DNA of 64,000 nucleotides, from positions 49,943,491 through 50,007,490 of the forward strand of contig OX104130.1 in NCBI GenBank assembly GCA_944470555.2. The letters run 5' to 3'. This DNA comes from Heterobilharzia americana. Its lineage: Eukaryota > Platyhelminthes > Trematoda > Strigeidida > Schistosomatidae. The notes below the pieces were generated by a model, which saw nothing but the letters and a program-made list of their open reading frames with translations, did not search any database and was not told the DNA's origin. Both the position numbers and the translations under genes were made by a program. This document shows, in pieces, positions 1-12,900 of this stretch. Each line of letters starts with the position of its first letter. Position 1 is the stretch's first letter.

Positions 1-91
1 TCCTTTGAGATTCTCTTGTTGATGGTGATTGGAGTTTGTTGTTGTTGTTGTTGGAGTTGTTGGTGCGGCATCTTCATCACCTCTGTCTTCT

Positions 92-1135
92 CTATATTCT
101 CTTGAAGTCCCATCTTCGCTGCCTCGCCGCTTCTGCCAACTTGTTAGTTTTCACCTGTAGATCTTCCAGTTTGTAAGACATCAGACACAAGTCATCGGCG
201 AAATCCGAGTCTTCTAGATTCTTTTCCGCGGTCCAGTGTATCCCCCTCTTCTCGCTGCCTACTGTTTGCTGCATGATCCAGTCCACCACAATCAGGAATA
301 TCATGGGTGGTAGTAGGCAACCTTGTTTCACTCCTGTCTTCACTTCAAAAGCATCTCTAAGCTTCCCACTGTGAATTTTTGGCATGTTTTTGAATGAGGC
401 TGATAAAGGTTTGCGGTATTCTGTAGTAATGAAGCAGTTTCCAAATTACTTCTCAGTCGACGCTGTCAAAGGCCTTCTCAAAGTCGATGAAGTTGAGGTA
501 GAGAGTTGACTGCCATTCCATGCTCTGTTCTATGATGATGCGAAGCGTTACAATTTGGTCTGCACATGATTTGTACTTCCTGAATCCAGCCAGCCATCCT
601 GTTCCGGTCGTAATTTTGAATCCAGTGCATCTTTTAGTCTCTCCAAGATGATGCGGCTTAATATTTTACTTGGGGTGGACAGGAGAGTGATTCCGCGCCA
701 GTTCTTGCAAGCACTGAGGTCTCCCTTCTTCGGCAGTTTGACAAGGTAACCCTTCTTCCAATCGCCAGGTACCTTCTCATCCTTCCACACATTCTGCAAT
801 AGTGGTGTGAGCATGTCCGCTGTTGTCTCTGCATCTGTTCTCAGTGATTCTGGCGGGATCCCATCTGGTCCTGCTGCTTTCCCATATTTCATTAGCTTGA
901 TGGCATTCAGGACTTCCATTTTCTTTGGAGGATTAATGTTCACTTGTAGTTCAGCGGCTGCAGGTGGTATTTCTGGACGAAGTGCAGGTGGTGGTCGATT
1001 CAAGAGCTTCTTGAAGTGGTCGGCCCATTGTTCCCTTTGTTTCTCGTCTTTCGTGATTAAATTTCCGTCATCACCTTTTACTGGTTTCATCTGTGTTGGT
1101 CTCTTCCCTGATAGCAACCTGGTTATTTGACACAA
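92..1135 (-). pseudogene. Reverse transcriptase of RTE-like copy 1, frameshifted
   Basis: Two reading-frame pieces on the minus strand carry RT homology. The upstream piece (1135-548) has the RT entry region with KAAGPDGIPPE, followed by WRGITLLSTPSKILSRII and a fingers/palm stretch ending near QDGWLDSGS. The downstream piece (385-92) has GVKQGCLLPP and FADDLCLMS, the motif that holds the catalytic aspartates. Between them (about 547-386) the frame is broken, although RT-like sequence such as the region for a MEWQSTLYLNFIDFEKAFD-type stretch is still recognisable near 480-520. The product would act on the element's own RNA during target-primed reverse transcription. The frame breaks make it non-functional as read. 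Confidence 0.8.
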
Positions 1136-1653
1136 TGCTGTCAGGTCTCTCTTACCGGCCTACAGACTGTTCTGCTTCACTTGCCAGAGTTTCGTAAAAG
1201 TGTCTTTTGTCTATCAGTGCAATCTTCTTCACTTCTTTGTCGAGTGTTTCATAAATTGTACTCAGTTCCTCCTCTTGGTGTGCATCCCTGCACTGGTTCA
1301 TCTTCTGCTTCACCATCCTCCTCTCTTCTATCAGCTTCCATCTATCTATAGAGATCCATTTCTTGTCTCTCTCTGCTTTCCTCCCAATGCAATTGTGCAG
1401 GTTTCTTTCCACATCTCTTTCAAAGAGTTCCAGTGTTCATCCACACAGGTTCCTTCAGGAATGTTCCCCGATATCTCCTATTTTGTCTTCATGGCTGCCG
1501 TGACGATTTACTTTGTAGACTCGTCCTTCAGGTTCCGAGTGTTGTATTTGAACTGTGACATATCACCAGCCTCCATGAAGGCTTTCAAATTGATTTGGAA
1601 GGTTCCTTGAAGTAGATAGTGGTGTGAACCTAAATCTGCTCCTCTCCTTGACC

Positions 1654-2380
1654 TCATGTCAAGTAAGCTGCGTCTCCACTTTCTTCACATTGACATGAAG
1701 TCGACCTGACTTTTAGTGTGTCCTGGTGTCTGGTGAAATCCATGTCGCTCGCTTTGTGGATATCCTTGTGCTTGGACACACTGCCTCCAATCACCAAATC
1801 GTTGAATACACAGAATTCTGCAAACAGTTCTCCATTCTCGTTCATCACCTCACCGAGCGCTTCTCAACCCATGGTTGGTTCTCTTCCTGTGTTGTCCTCT
1901 CCCAGTTTGGCACTCATGTCACCCCACCCATTAGAATGAGTTTTGATGTCGCCAACTGAGGTCTTGTCCAGTGTTGACTGAAGTTGTCTGCAGGATTCCT
2001 CCTTCTTCTCTTCATCTGCATTATTTGTTGGCGCATAACATTGAATGATTGTGACTTTGCTTCCTTTTGAGTTGAACCTTGCTGTCATGATCCTGGAGGA
2101 GATTGGTCCCCATTGCATGAGAGCCTTGGATGCTCTTGTGAGGGGGACATCATGATAGCCACTCCAAGACTCAGTGTGCTCGTGGTTGTCGTCTGGGTGA
2201 CAATGTTGGAGTAGATTATTGACTCTCCAGTTGACAGTTTGGAGAGTCCACTTCCATTCCACCTGTTGATTCCTCGCAGATTCCTAGCACTTCTATCTTA
2301 CATCTTCTCGTCTCGTTTGCAATCTGGGCAACCTAGCTAGGTTCAGACAGTGCGGACATTCCATGTCCCCATTCTTACTT
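1654..2380 (-). pseudogene. AP-like endonuclease of RTE-like copy 1
   Basis: On the minus strand the domain opens with GTWNVRT (near 2370), the usual first motif of RTE/CR1-type endonucleases, and includes VTIIQCYAPTNNADEEKKEE (within 2262-1864). A further piece at 1848-1654 carries FCVFNDLVIGGS and DFTRHQD, matching the late endonuclease region where family members have a (F/L)C..N.L.I..T and a DYI..s-type motif. Stops near 2330 and 1850 break the frame. The enzyme would nick target DNA. The same interrupted pieces recur in copy 2 with the same protein sequence. Confidence 0.8.
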
Positions 2381-2801
2381 TCGCTTTGATCGAGAGCAGA
2401 CACATCAGCCAATCGGCTTTCTCAAGGATTTCAAAACCAACGTCATTTAGTCTCTCCGATTCCAGCGGGGAATAAGTTTGTCTTCATTTTTTTATATTTT
2501 TTCTGTGTTTTGAAGTTTCTTTAGCGGTTAGATTTGTTTTACGGGGTGGGGTTGCTAGCCCTATGTCCAACCTTCTCTCTTTATCCGAGCTTCGGACCGG
2601 CTCGTAGCTAGTGAAGGTATTAAATACGCGAGGTTGTTCTTAACGATAAGGTATCTAAATTGGTCACTAAATGTTCATCAACGCACAGTTCAGTAGAAGG
2701 CATGCAAAGCAACTAACGATAAATTATGCTTATAGGGTTAAGTTGATTTATTACATTATTGATGGCTTCGTGAGGAGAATAGTTAACTGGTAGATTTACA
2801 G

Positions 2802-3045
2802 CTTAAACAGTTTCAGTGGTCATTTTAATTATTTGGAAGGCAGTGATGGGAACAAAAAATTCAATACATATGAACATACAGTTGACCGTAAACAAAGAGA
2901 GACTTATTATTACAAGCACATACACCTTCGTGATTTCCACAGATCAGCCAGAAAGGTTAGGTCGAACGGTATACCAGATTCTATTTCTACAAAACATGGA
3001 TCAGACAGATATACATTGCTCAATCGTCTTGATGACCATTCTTAA
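2802..3045 (+). other. Possible terminal exon, unassigned
   Basis: A reading frame with codon-like composition follows a plausible splice acceptor (TTTACAG ending at 2801) and ends in TAA at 3043-3045. It encodes about 81 residues, rich in His, Arg, Lys and Tyr, for example HLRDFHRSARKVRSN. I do not recognise the family. It lies upstream of the first visible M8 peptidase exon on the same strand, so it might belong to another gene, be an alternative 3' exon, or be chance. Confidence 0.25.
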
Positions 3046-3530
3046 TTAATTGTAAAAATCATAATCTCACCTATTCATATTTATCAAGTGTTACATAAAG
3101 TTTGTTTGATGCTCTAGTCCTTGCGTAAAAGGTTATACTGTCAGAAGTTTATCAGTGTATTCTATTTTGGTTTAGATGCAGATACATTCTCTATGTGAAA
3201 AGAAAACCACACAGTATTGTTCTGTATTCTTCTTTTAGTTAGGTTGAAATGATCGCCTTGTGTAGATTGTTACAATCCTTGTAGTAAGGAATGCAAATAA
3301 CGTCTAGTTCAGAAATCGATAAGGAAAACCAGTGCTGAGAGCATTTTTGATCTGTTTACTGGTTAATTTTCACGGTAGGATATTTTAGAAGTGACCTCAT
3401 CGTGTCTTCTAGTGCTACACAGTTCACACTGAGTTCGGTGCATTAAAAATTCAAGAGACAATAGACATTGCTTTTGCCACATGTTTATTTATTGCTTTAT
3501 ATTCGAATTTATTTCTATGCTTTCTCCAAG

Positions 3531-3641
3531 CATGTATGGCGTTAACTATTCTATGGCCGATGACTTCCTTTGGGGGAAAGGCCTAGGATGCCATTTCGTA
3601 ATGAAAAGTTGTTACGAATTCATGAAGATAAGAAAAGAAAA
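3531..3641 (+). CDS. M8 peptidase exon with WGKGLGC motif
   Basis: The exon follows acceptor CTCCAAG (ending 3530) and precedes donor GTAAGT at 3642. It encodes MYGVNYSMADDFLWGKGLGC followed by HFVMKSCYEFMKIRKEK. In M8 proteins the stretch D-x-G-(W/F)-Y-x-V-(N/D)-Y-x-x-A, then W-G-x-x-x-G-C-x-F, sits just after the metzincin Met-turn. The residue before Tyr here is Met, not the usual aromatic. The exact 5' border is less certain than the 3' border. Confidence 0.75.
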
Positions 3642-6600
3642 GTAAGTCTCCAATCAGCAATATATCTGGTGTGTTTTTCCAGAAAAATACTGAACACGGG
3701 ACGACTGAATGATTTTATTGACATTTCTACTTTACAAATCAGCAGAGGAAACGGTTCATCCGTTTTCATCAGAAAGCGAGGAAATGAACAACTTATCAAA
3801 TAAGATAATGGGATCAAACAAAGACATTTCCGAAAGAATTCACTTGGATGTTTGATTGAGTCAATATAAGGGAAGACAGACAGTTTAAGTAACCAGCTGA
3901 TTTACTTCAACTGAAAGAAACTGACTGTTGTTATATGCAACTTTATAACACTGAGTGTAACGAACAGGAGTTAAATTTCTGTTCAAAGACAGCTTGTCAT
4001 GAGCACAAGTGAGCACTAGATAGCATTTCCTGACATTTTACCAAGTCATTCCACAAAGAACACTGTGCTATGATGCTGTTAGCGCTGAGTCCTTCAGGTC
4101 GTAGACCCATTTGTCTACTATGACATTGCTTTAAATCTCCTTATCAATAAACTTAATGTTCTGAAGCGGGCAGTAGCTTGGTATATGTGTTGTGTGTTGC
4201 AGGTTGAACAGGTAATTTATTCGAAATCTTACAACACACCGTTTCATTTTGAAAAGAAATCATCCTTCATGAAAATTTCTGCATACTAATATAGGTTCAC
4301 AATTACTTGATTAGATTCAACCTAGAGTGCGTCGTTAGTGTATTGACATCTAATAAGTTAGCATGTGGACAGCATTGTGTTTGTTCATAATGGCTGTAAA
4401 GTAGAAAGTGAATAGCTTATCATTTGTTATGAAGCATATTTTGTTGTTATTTTGCAACATTCCGAAGCATCTTTATATAGCATGCCGATAAAGTTGCTTT
4501 AAAGTTATTTCAGCAGTTTGCCAATGTTATTCAATTCGAAATAATTATTTTCTACTCTGAACGCTGATCATTTACTTCTTTAGAGGACTAAGTACTCAAC
4601 CTTTCTGTGATATCCCAAGCGAATCAGCATGCGTGAATTATGCCAATGCATATGGATACTGCCGACTATATCGTCATGATCATGAGCTGCCTAAGAAATT
4701 CCAGTACATTAGTGAAAATCCTGGTATTCAAAAAGGGGAGAGTCACCTTTATGGTGGATGGGTGCGCATGGATTACTGTCCACATTATTCGGTAGGTTAC
4801 ATTTGTTTTAATGCAAATCAATTTCATGCATATTTCTGCAACTAACTCTGAGGGAGGCCTACTTCAAACACCTATTATCTCTTGATATTCCAAGAACATC
4901 TTTTATATTCCTAGTGTACGAAGTTATTATTGCTTATATTATTGTTAGTCCCTTGGGTTCCTAGTGGGACATACGGCTTCACTAGCACGTCTACAGTGCA
5001 CTCTGTTCTCTGCAATCATTTTAACCTGGCTCCACGACTGCCCACAAGCTCTCATTTCTTCCTCGCACGATCTCCTCCATGTCACCCTTGCCTCGGACAC
5101 CCAACTCGTCGCTTCCCATCTGGGTTCCACTCGAGTGACTAGCCTGGCGCATGATGTCCGAAAATGGTCTTCTCAGAGCATGCCCAATCCATCTCCACTT
5201 CCTTCTGCATATTTCTTGAGCGATAGCTTCTTGGTTGGTTCATTGTCCGACCAGGGTTCCTTGTTGCTTATTCTTATTATTCTGGCCATCTGATCTTCAG
5301 TAACGAGCCTGCGTAGGCGGCAGTTGTTCATCAATGTCTGTAGTTTGTTGGAAATGCCTTTCGTAACGCGCCAAGTCTCTGAACCATACAGGAGCACTGA
5401 CTTGACGTTGGTGTTGAAAATCCGGATCTTGTTCACGCTTCATGCTGAGTGAAGAAGATCTCCACACTGGTTTCAGGCTAATGAACGCCTGTCTTGCTTT
5501 TCCGATCCTGGTTGGCTTTGACGTCCTCGTGTGTGCCGCCGCCTGTAGTTGAAACAGTGCTGCCTAGATAGGTGAAGGAGGTTACTTCCTTTGAGATTCT
5601 CTTGTTGATGGTGATTGGAGTTTGTTGTTGTTGTTGTTGGAGTTGTTGGTGCGGCATCTTCATCACCTCTGTCTTCTCTATATTCTCTTGAAGTCCCATC
5701 TTCGCTGCCTCGCCGCTTCTGCCAACTTGTTAGTTTTCACCTGTAGATCTTCCAGTTTGTAAGACATCAGACACAAGTCATCGGCGAAATCCGAGTCTTC
5801 TAGATTCTTTTCCGCGGTCCAGTGTATCCTCCTCTTCTCGCTGCCTACTGTTTGCTGCATGATCCAGTCGACCACAACACAATCAAGAATATCATGCGTC
5901 TGAGCCTACATCTGCTCCTCTCCTTGACCTCATGTCAAGTAAGCTGCGTCTCCACTTTCTTCACATTGACATGAAGTCGACCTGACTTTTAGTGTGTCCT
6001 GGTGTCTGGTGAAATCCATGTCGCTCGCTTTGTGGATATCCTTGTGCTTGGACACACTGCCTCCAATCACCAAATCGTTGAATACACAGAATTCTGCAAA
6101 CAGTTCTCCATTCTCGTTCATCACCTCACCGAGCGCTTCTCAACCCATGGTTGGTTCTCTTCCTGTGTTGTCCTCTCCCAGTTTGGCACTCATGTCACCC
6201 CACCCATTAGAATGAGTTTTGATGTCGCCAACTGAGGTCTTGTCCAGTGTTGACTGAAGTTGTCTGCAGGATTCCTCCTTCTTCTCTTCATCTGCATTAT
6301 TTGTTGGCGCATAACATTGAATGATTGTGACTTTGCTTCCTTTTGAGTTGAACCTTGCTGTCATGATCCTGGAGGAGATTGGTCCCCATTGCATGAGAGC
6401 CTTGGATGCTCTTGTGAGGGGGACATCATGATAGCCACTCCAAGACTCAGTGTGCTCGTGGTTGTCGTCTGGGTGACAATGTTGGAGTAGATTATTGACT
6501 CTCCAGTTGACAGTTTGGAGAGTCCACTTCCATTCCACCTGTTGATTCCTCGCAGATTCCTAGCACTTCTATCTTACATCTTCTCGTCTCGTTTGCAATC

Positions 6601-6919
6601 TGGGCAACCTAGCTAGGTTCAGACAGTGCGGACATTCCATGTCCCCATTCTTACTTTCACACCCAAGTAAAATTCTACACTCGAACTAATGTTTCTAGAT
6701 GAAAATTTTCTCAACTGAGAGCTTCATTTCATATTTTTTTACAGTCTTGTAATTTAACCACCTGATTAATTATGAAGCGTGCTAAACTATGAAATCCATC
6801 CTATTGAGATGGCCCCCTAACTTAGCATCACGGCAAGTTCATTATTGATACTTGGAGTGTGTGTATTGTCTAGAATGTCTGAAATTTATCTATCATAAGC
6901 TACGTGGTCTATGAAATAA

Positions 6920-6962
<43 letters not shown>

Positions 6963-9900
6963 ATAGGCTTCCTCTCACCAGTGCAGCTTTTTAAATTCAA
7001 TGAATTGATAAGTTAATATGTAGTAACCACGTCGATGAAGGGTTGATTTATCTAATAACTAAGCATGAATATCCACTTATTGAATTTTCTAAACAGATTC
7101 CAAGTACCACAGCGATATGCACTCACCAAGGCCAAACCACTAGCCTAGGTTAGTTTGACTCTTTTTTTAGATTATTATGCAACTTCAAAAAAACACTGAA
7201 ATTCATAGATATTTTAAAGTGTGATATGGAAATTTGACATTCGATTCTTCAAATCAACCATCGGTATGCAAATATGTTTTACTTTCAGATCCTTCGGATA
7301 ATCGTTTTCTCGAAGAAACTGGTTCTGACTCAACCTGCTTCAATCATGATGAATGGATAGATTATGAGCAGACACGTTACACCCTTCTTACAAGAAAAGC
7401 TTCTTGTCACAAAGTCAGTAAACAATTATTATTTTGAGCGTGTTGTCTAAATTACTCAACGTTTTGTTGTTAAACAACATAAGTTCCAAAACTTTTGTCA
7501 GTCGGAAAACTTGAAATTAATAAAGGAATCTACATAAACTTCCAAATTGAAATGTCGGTTCGCGGCAGCAAGATTGCCCAATATTTCACGTTGCGCGAAG
7601 ACAAGTTCAGGGGAACAATAATTATTATCTTGAGAAAATATACGTGATAACAGTTAAAATATTAGGCTATCCACTTGCAAGAATTATCCTGTTCTGCATC
7701 ACTTTCCGCATCTTTCGCGCCTTTCATATGCTTACCCAACATTGTATCTTCTTTCGGACTGATTCCTCGTCAGTCGATAGTTATCACTTTTGTGGTTGCC
7801 ATTTCTACTACCAATGTGCATCATTATAAGCACTTCTTACTGGATTAGTGGCCGTGTTAGGGCGATCGAGCATAGCCTGCTCTTATTATTTTACTATGGT
7901 CTGAATTATGCATTGTCCCTTATCAGTTCCGTCACGGGGATGGATGACAACTATTATTTACTTTAAATAGCGGGATATGCCCATTTGATAACAAGAAAGG
8001 AAAAAGAGGCCGTTGCAGCGAAGAAGCTATTTGTTGACTCTAAATATTCCTGGAGTGTTCTAACATTTACAATGTATTCATGAGTGCATAGCTTTGTAGA
8101 TGAATTCGTTGAAAAGAAAAAATTTCCCTTGCTGTACCCACAATTATTACCTTTGTAAGTGAACTCTTTTCTTACAGTGAAATTCGGAAAAAATTGGAAA
8201 CTTTCATCCAAAGTGCAATTTAGGATGATCAATATTCAGTACAGTTACCAGTTTAGCGTGAGGGTAAATTTTGAGCACTGTATTAGAGTATAGTTCGTTT
8301 ATTTGACACATCTTTTGAATCGTCATAATTCAGAGTCAAACTTCACAACTCTGTATTATTCATTCGGTGAATGTCCATTAGCTGTTAAGCATTCTAGCTA
8401 TTTGAATGGCAAATTACTAATTGAATGTCTCTTTCATACGTGTACGCCTTAGTAAACAATAGTCTCGATGAAAGAAATGACGAATCTTGTGTCGGACTAA
8501 ATGGCTTTCTAAATGTTTGATGCTGAGTATATCACTGGTACCAGATGACTGTGTAGATGTATGGATTGAACATCTTCTCAAAGAGTAGACCGTAGTATAA
8601 TTGATCTTCTTACCTTAGCCACAAGCCAAATTATGAATATCATCATATAGTCATGAGCAATAAATTCTGTTGGAAACGTCACCATCTTAACGTTTGTCAC
8701 TCGTTCTCCAAAAAGCACTGATACAAACCATACTCACTAGATATAAGTCCAAATCACGTCGACCTGTCACTTAAGCCGGGAACTTTTCAATTCATAGAAC
8801 AATCATTGATCAATAAATCATTTGCTAACAATACTGCTGCTTTTCACAAATCGCACCTAAGTTGTGTCAACATTGGATTAAATGACCAGCTCATGTAGAT
8901 TTTCAGCAGTCTAAAGATAACCATCTCAAACAGATAGACATCAGCATGCTGGATGCTTAAATCTTCACTTAAATATAAGAGGAGGTTAAATTCAATCCTC
9001 ACTGTTGATTCCGTTTAATACCAAAAAGTCACCTGCTACCAGTAAAAAGATCAAGTTCATAAATTGCTAGACTTATCCATACTAAGTGAAACTTCATGAT
9101 GACTTTCACTGAATGTCGTTTGAAAGTAGACAAGATGGCATTGGTAAGCATATTACCTGAAAAGTTCCGCAAAGAAACACGATGGTCTCAGTTGATGACT
9201 AAGGTATGAGTAAGTTCTGTCTTCGTCAGCATCGGGAAGCTTTTCCATTTAATGCAAAGTACCATAAGTCAATTGTTTGATTTCGATGAAAAGTATGAGA
9301 TAGGTGGCATAAAAATCAACAACTCTCAAAAATACTTGTAAGACTGACTATAAAATCTCAAGCCACTGCTCTTTTGCTTGTATGCTTAAGTTAATCCGAA
9401 CCCAAATTATTTGTACGGTAGCAGACAATTACCAGCCTGCCTTCAATTGTAAGCTTCTGGATGGATTGAAACACCTGGGCTAGACTGTCAGGTGCCTGAT
9501 CGTTTGCAAAAATGCAGCATGAAATCTGCTTCTAAATAGTACCCAACCAATCAAAGGTGTTGCAACAAACTGAAGGTATTTCTTTGACACATACTGAGGT
9601 CATTGCCTTCATCACAATTAAGAGTGATCTACATGCTTTGCAAAAAGCTGTCAGCATTTGATTTTTGCTGACAGTAATGTGAAGAACAATGATTGTAGTC
9701 ATATTTCACAGAATATGCAAAATTTTCCACCAACTGACTCTCGGGGACTTGCCAGTCTTTCCTTCGTGATATATAGCACGAGCCTCCGCTACATCTTACC
9801 GTTTTTCTATCTCTGACATTCTCAAGAAGCCTGTGGTACTGATTCTGCACAAAAAGTCAGAAAACAACAGTCAAGATCTGGCATATTCATTATATTTGCG

Positions 9901-12900
9901 TCATGTTTAATCCAGCTGAATCAATTCTGGTGATATTACACCAAACACATGACAATCCTATGCTATTAGGATTTTCTACCCATCGGTATTGTACCTGAAG
10001 TTTGCACCTCATTCAAAGTATGAAATCCATTACTTCTTGAAATTCACGATCACATAAATCGGGGGAGAAAACAGATAAATGAGTTAACTGCACACAAAAA
10101 TGTGTGTGTACTCAAGAAATAGACTTAGAAAGCAATAGTTGTGATGCGTCAGCGGTCAGGTCAGTTGGTTTGCAGTACCGAAACGTTGTTTTCCTAGAAA
10201 GGGATGAAATATAAGCTAACGATCATGAAGACAGAAATATGGTGAGTACTCACGGCTTCTCACTTCACTGTTCATACAGATATCCTTCCCAGCCTACAGA
10301 AAGCCTCGACTGGCTTCACATGCTTATCTCTGTATTCCTGTAAAAAGTCACTCGGAGTTTTGGTAAGTGATTAGTTGTCCAAAAAAAAGGTGAATAACGT
10401 ACGTTTCAAGCAGTGTGAGCCCTGAAATATCTCACAACAAAAGTGGTGCTGAGTTGCACATCACTTGTCCCTGCTTTTGACAATCATGACAAGACAAGCG
10501 TTTACAAAATGATTAGCATTCCCGTTAGCTTATAATCCACAGTAAAACTGTTATCTAAAATACATTGCCCCTCTTTATTCATTCCATCGGTCTGATTATT
10601 GGTATTGCATAAATCAGAGATTTCTATGAGACCTCAATTTTGTATGTCATTAAAAACCTGAGATATGAATGTTTCTTTTAACATAAGACGATTTCTAACA
10701 AGCTTCAACAATCCTCTTCAGTCCGTTTGAAATGGGGGTTACCTAGAACAGGATAACGTGGTCCAGTTCATCTCCTTTTTGATAGAGATAAGCAGGCGAA
10801 AAATAATATGTGCCTGTTGTAAACCACAACTAATGAGAGACCAGTACACAGTAATGAAAGGCTTGTTACAACCACAGATTAAATAAGTCAAAAATAAAAC
10901 ACAGCTCTGCAATTGGATGTCTCATCAAACCTAACTTCGCCTGGTTGATGACTGAGCACCGTTTTAGCCACTAGCTTTGAAAACATTACATCCACCAATA
11001 AGTTTGTAAACCATCAAGAACAGGTGGTATTTAAAACAATCATCCTTACTGCGGTCAAACTGTACTTTCCTAACTGTAAATGAATGTAGACATTTTTAGT
11101 GCCAGATTTGATCCACATCTGTACGTTTATTGCTTCACCTGCGGCAAACAACACTCGAAATTGTCTGTTTCCTGTACGTGTTACAAAACTAAGTACTATC
11201 CTCTGTATGCATTACGTCACATTTAGGTTCTCCGAAAAGACTTTTCTAAACCTCACAACGTTCGCTACCGGCAGAATTTCAGGTGACTGAAAAGGCTTAT
11301 ACAATAATGAAGTTAAATTAGTCATTTTCAGAAATGTCTCCTTCATATTGTTTCGTGCTGAAGGTGTTTTATTTCTCTCCACGTATATTGTGTAGCATCA
11401 ACAATGATTCCATTTCAGAGAATAAATGATTTTTTAATTCTGTTCATCATTCCATTCGATGCATATTAACTACTATCTCGAGACAGTAGTCTCGATTATT
11501 CATGAGTGATGTAGAAAACCTACCTTTCTATAAAAGACAGAAGTTAGATATTGAAAACACGCATGGTAATATGCTGGATCATTAGGAACAGTTTTTAAAA
11601 GGTTTAAGACTAGAAAGCTAAGCAAACAAAATGTGTACAAGGTAACTGTGTTTTCTTCAAATCCAATTAACAAGTTCAAGTTGTATTCATTCTCATTTAT
11701 CTTCATTTAAAATTGGAAGTATCAAGTATGTTTGTGTAGGGAAAGATGTATGGGAGGGTCATATGACGGGTTATGAACACATGGAATATGTGCATCTTGG
11801 AAAACACTTTGCATCTTTTCCACAGTTTGCATGAGTTCTTTGCATAACCCGAACCAAAGTAACTGCATGGTAATTTTTGTGAAGCTGCCAATACGACATT
11901 CTGGAACATCACTTTGCTTCGTTTAAAATCCTGAAGAAATCGTGATCACTGAATCCCTCCATAAAGAGTAGATATGATTGACTGATGTGTCGGTACATTC
12001 ATGTCTTCCCCTAGCTGTCATGAAAGCGTTATCTCTGTTGATTAATATCAATGTTAGAGATTTGTTTCAAGAGGGTTAATATTTATAATGCTTCAAGTAT
12101 CACTTTCATTTCCACTCTATGTTCGTTTGCTTGCTGTAACTTCCACAATACTGATTATTATTCAAACAAATGGCTTCTCCTTCAGTACAAATGTTCAAAG
12201 AATCACGGTCTCCTTGTATTCATCAATGGACTGTACTACGATTGTCCTGTGTCTGGTGGACGTATGCATTTCAAAGTGAAATTGGACGACAGAACAATAT
12301 ATGCAAACATATATTGTCCAAAATGCGAAATTCTGTGCAAAGTAAGTCAAATTATGATCACAAAATGCTAAATACTTGCAAATGGATGTTAATGTCTTTC
12401 CACTTTTTGAGGAAGAAGCAAAAATTCAAACATTTATCAAGGTAGGACAATCTCTCAATCCAAACGAACGAGCCTTGAGACGTAGATTATATGTATTCCT
12501 ACTTTTTTCAAATCCAGTTCACTGACTAGAGAAATGGTATGCGGATTAGCTTACTAGAAGCGGACCAAAAAAGGTTGGAATCATTCCTCGGAGTAACAAA
12601 TGAGGACACTTTCGAAAACATAAGCCTGTCTTTTCCTTTATTAATAAAATCTCTCTGGTCATATTACCATTCCTGAGGAATGGAAAGTAATTGGTTGACG
12701 TTCTGGACATCATTAAGACGACTTCGAACATCTGTTCACATAGTATAGGCGTCGAAATACAAATTGTACAAAATATTTATGTCACAATAGGACTTTCTCC
12801 TCATAACAAAGTGCATTGCTGATTTCCATAGATTGGTTTGTAAAACAACTATTCAGTAGATTAATTCCCACATTCAATTGGAGTAGCTAACAACCTGTGA

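Larger units (their letters stand above)
1..2640 (-). mobile_element. RTE-like non-LTR retrotransposon, copy 1, cut by the window edge
   Basis: Read on the minus strand, this element runs from a 5' region (about 2640-2380), through an AP-like endonuclease (about 2380-1650), to a reverse transcriptase (about 1135 to 1). Its 3' end lies outside the window. Endonuclease start motif GTWNVRT is encoded near 2370. RT motifs AAGPDGIPPE and FADDLCL are visible. The reading frames are interrupted several times, so it is a dead copy. A GTT/CAA triplet run near 40-55 encodes glutamines between the RT and the C-terminal part. The RTE assignment rests on family resemblance of the endonuclease and the RT; the named subfamily (for example SR2) is not established here. 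Confidence 0.8.
4920..6659 (-). mobile_element. RTE-like non-LTR retrotransposon, copy 2, internally deleted, in an M8 intron
   Basis: The element lies antisense in the intron between 4791 and 7097. It holds the C-terminal domain (about 5436-4945, with VLLYGSETWRVTK and a WSQVKMIAENR...CPTRN end), FTYLGSTVS (5699-5478), the FADD box of RT (within 5875-5678), and the endonuclease (6538-5930). Compared with copy 1, the alignment offset is 5586 on the RT side and 4276 on the endonuclease side, so about 1310 bp are missing at about 5896. The endonuclease pieces encode the same protein, with the same frame breaks, as in copy 1. Its 5' end (6659) is truncated relative to copy 1. Confidence 0.8.

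Noticed and set aside
5890..5915. Deletion in RTE-like copy 2 as a spliced intron (retrocopy)
   Set aside because: The borders in copy 1 lack a proper GT/AG pair on the sense strand.
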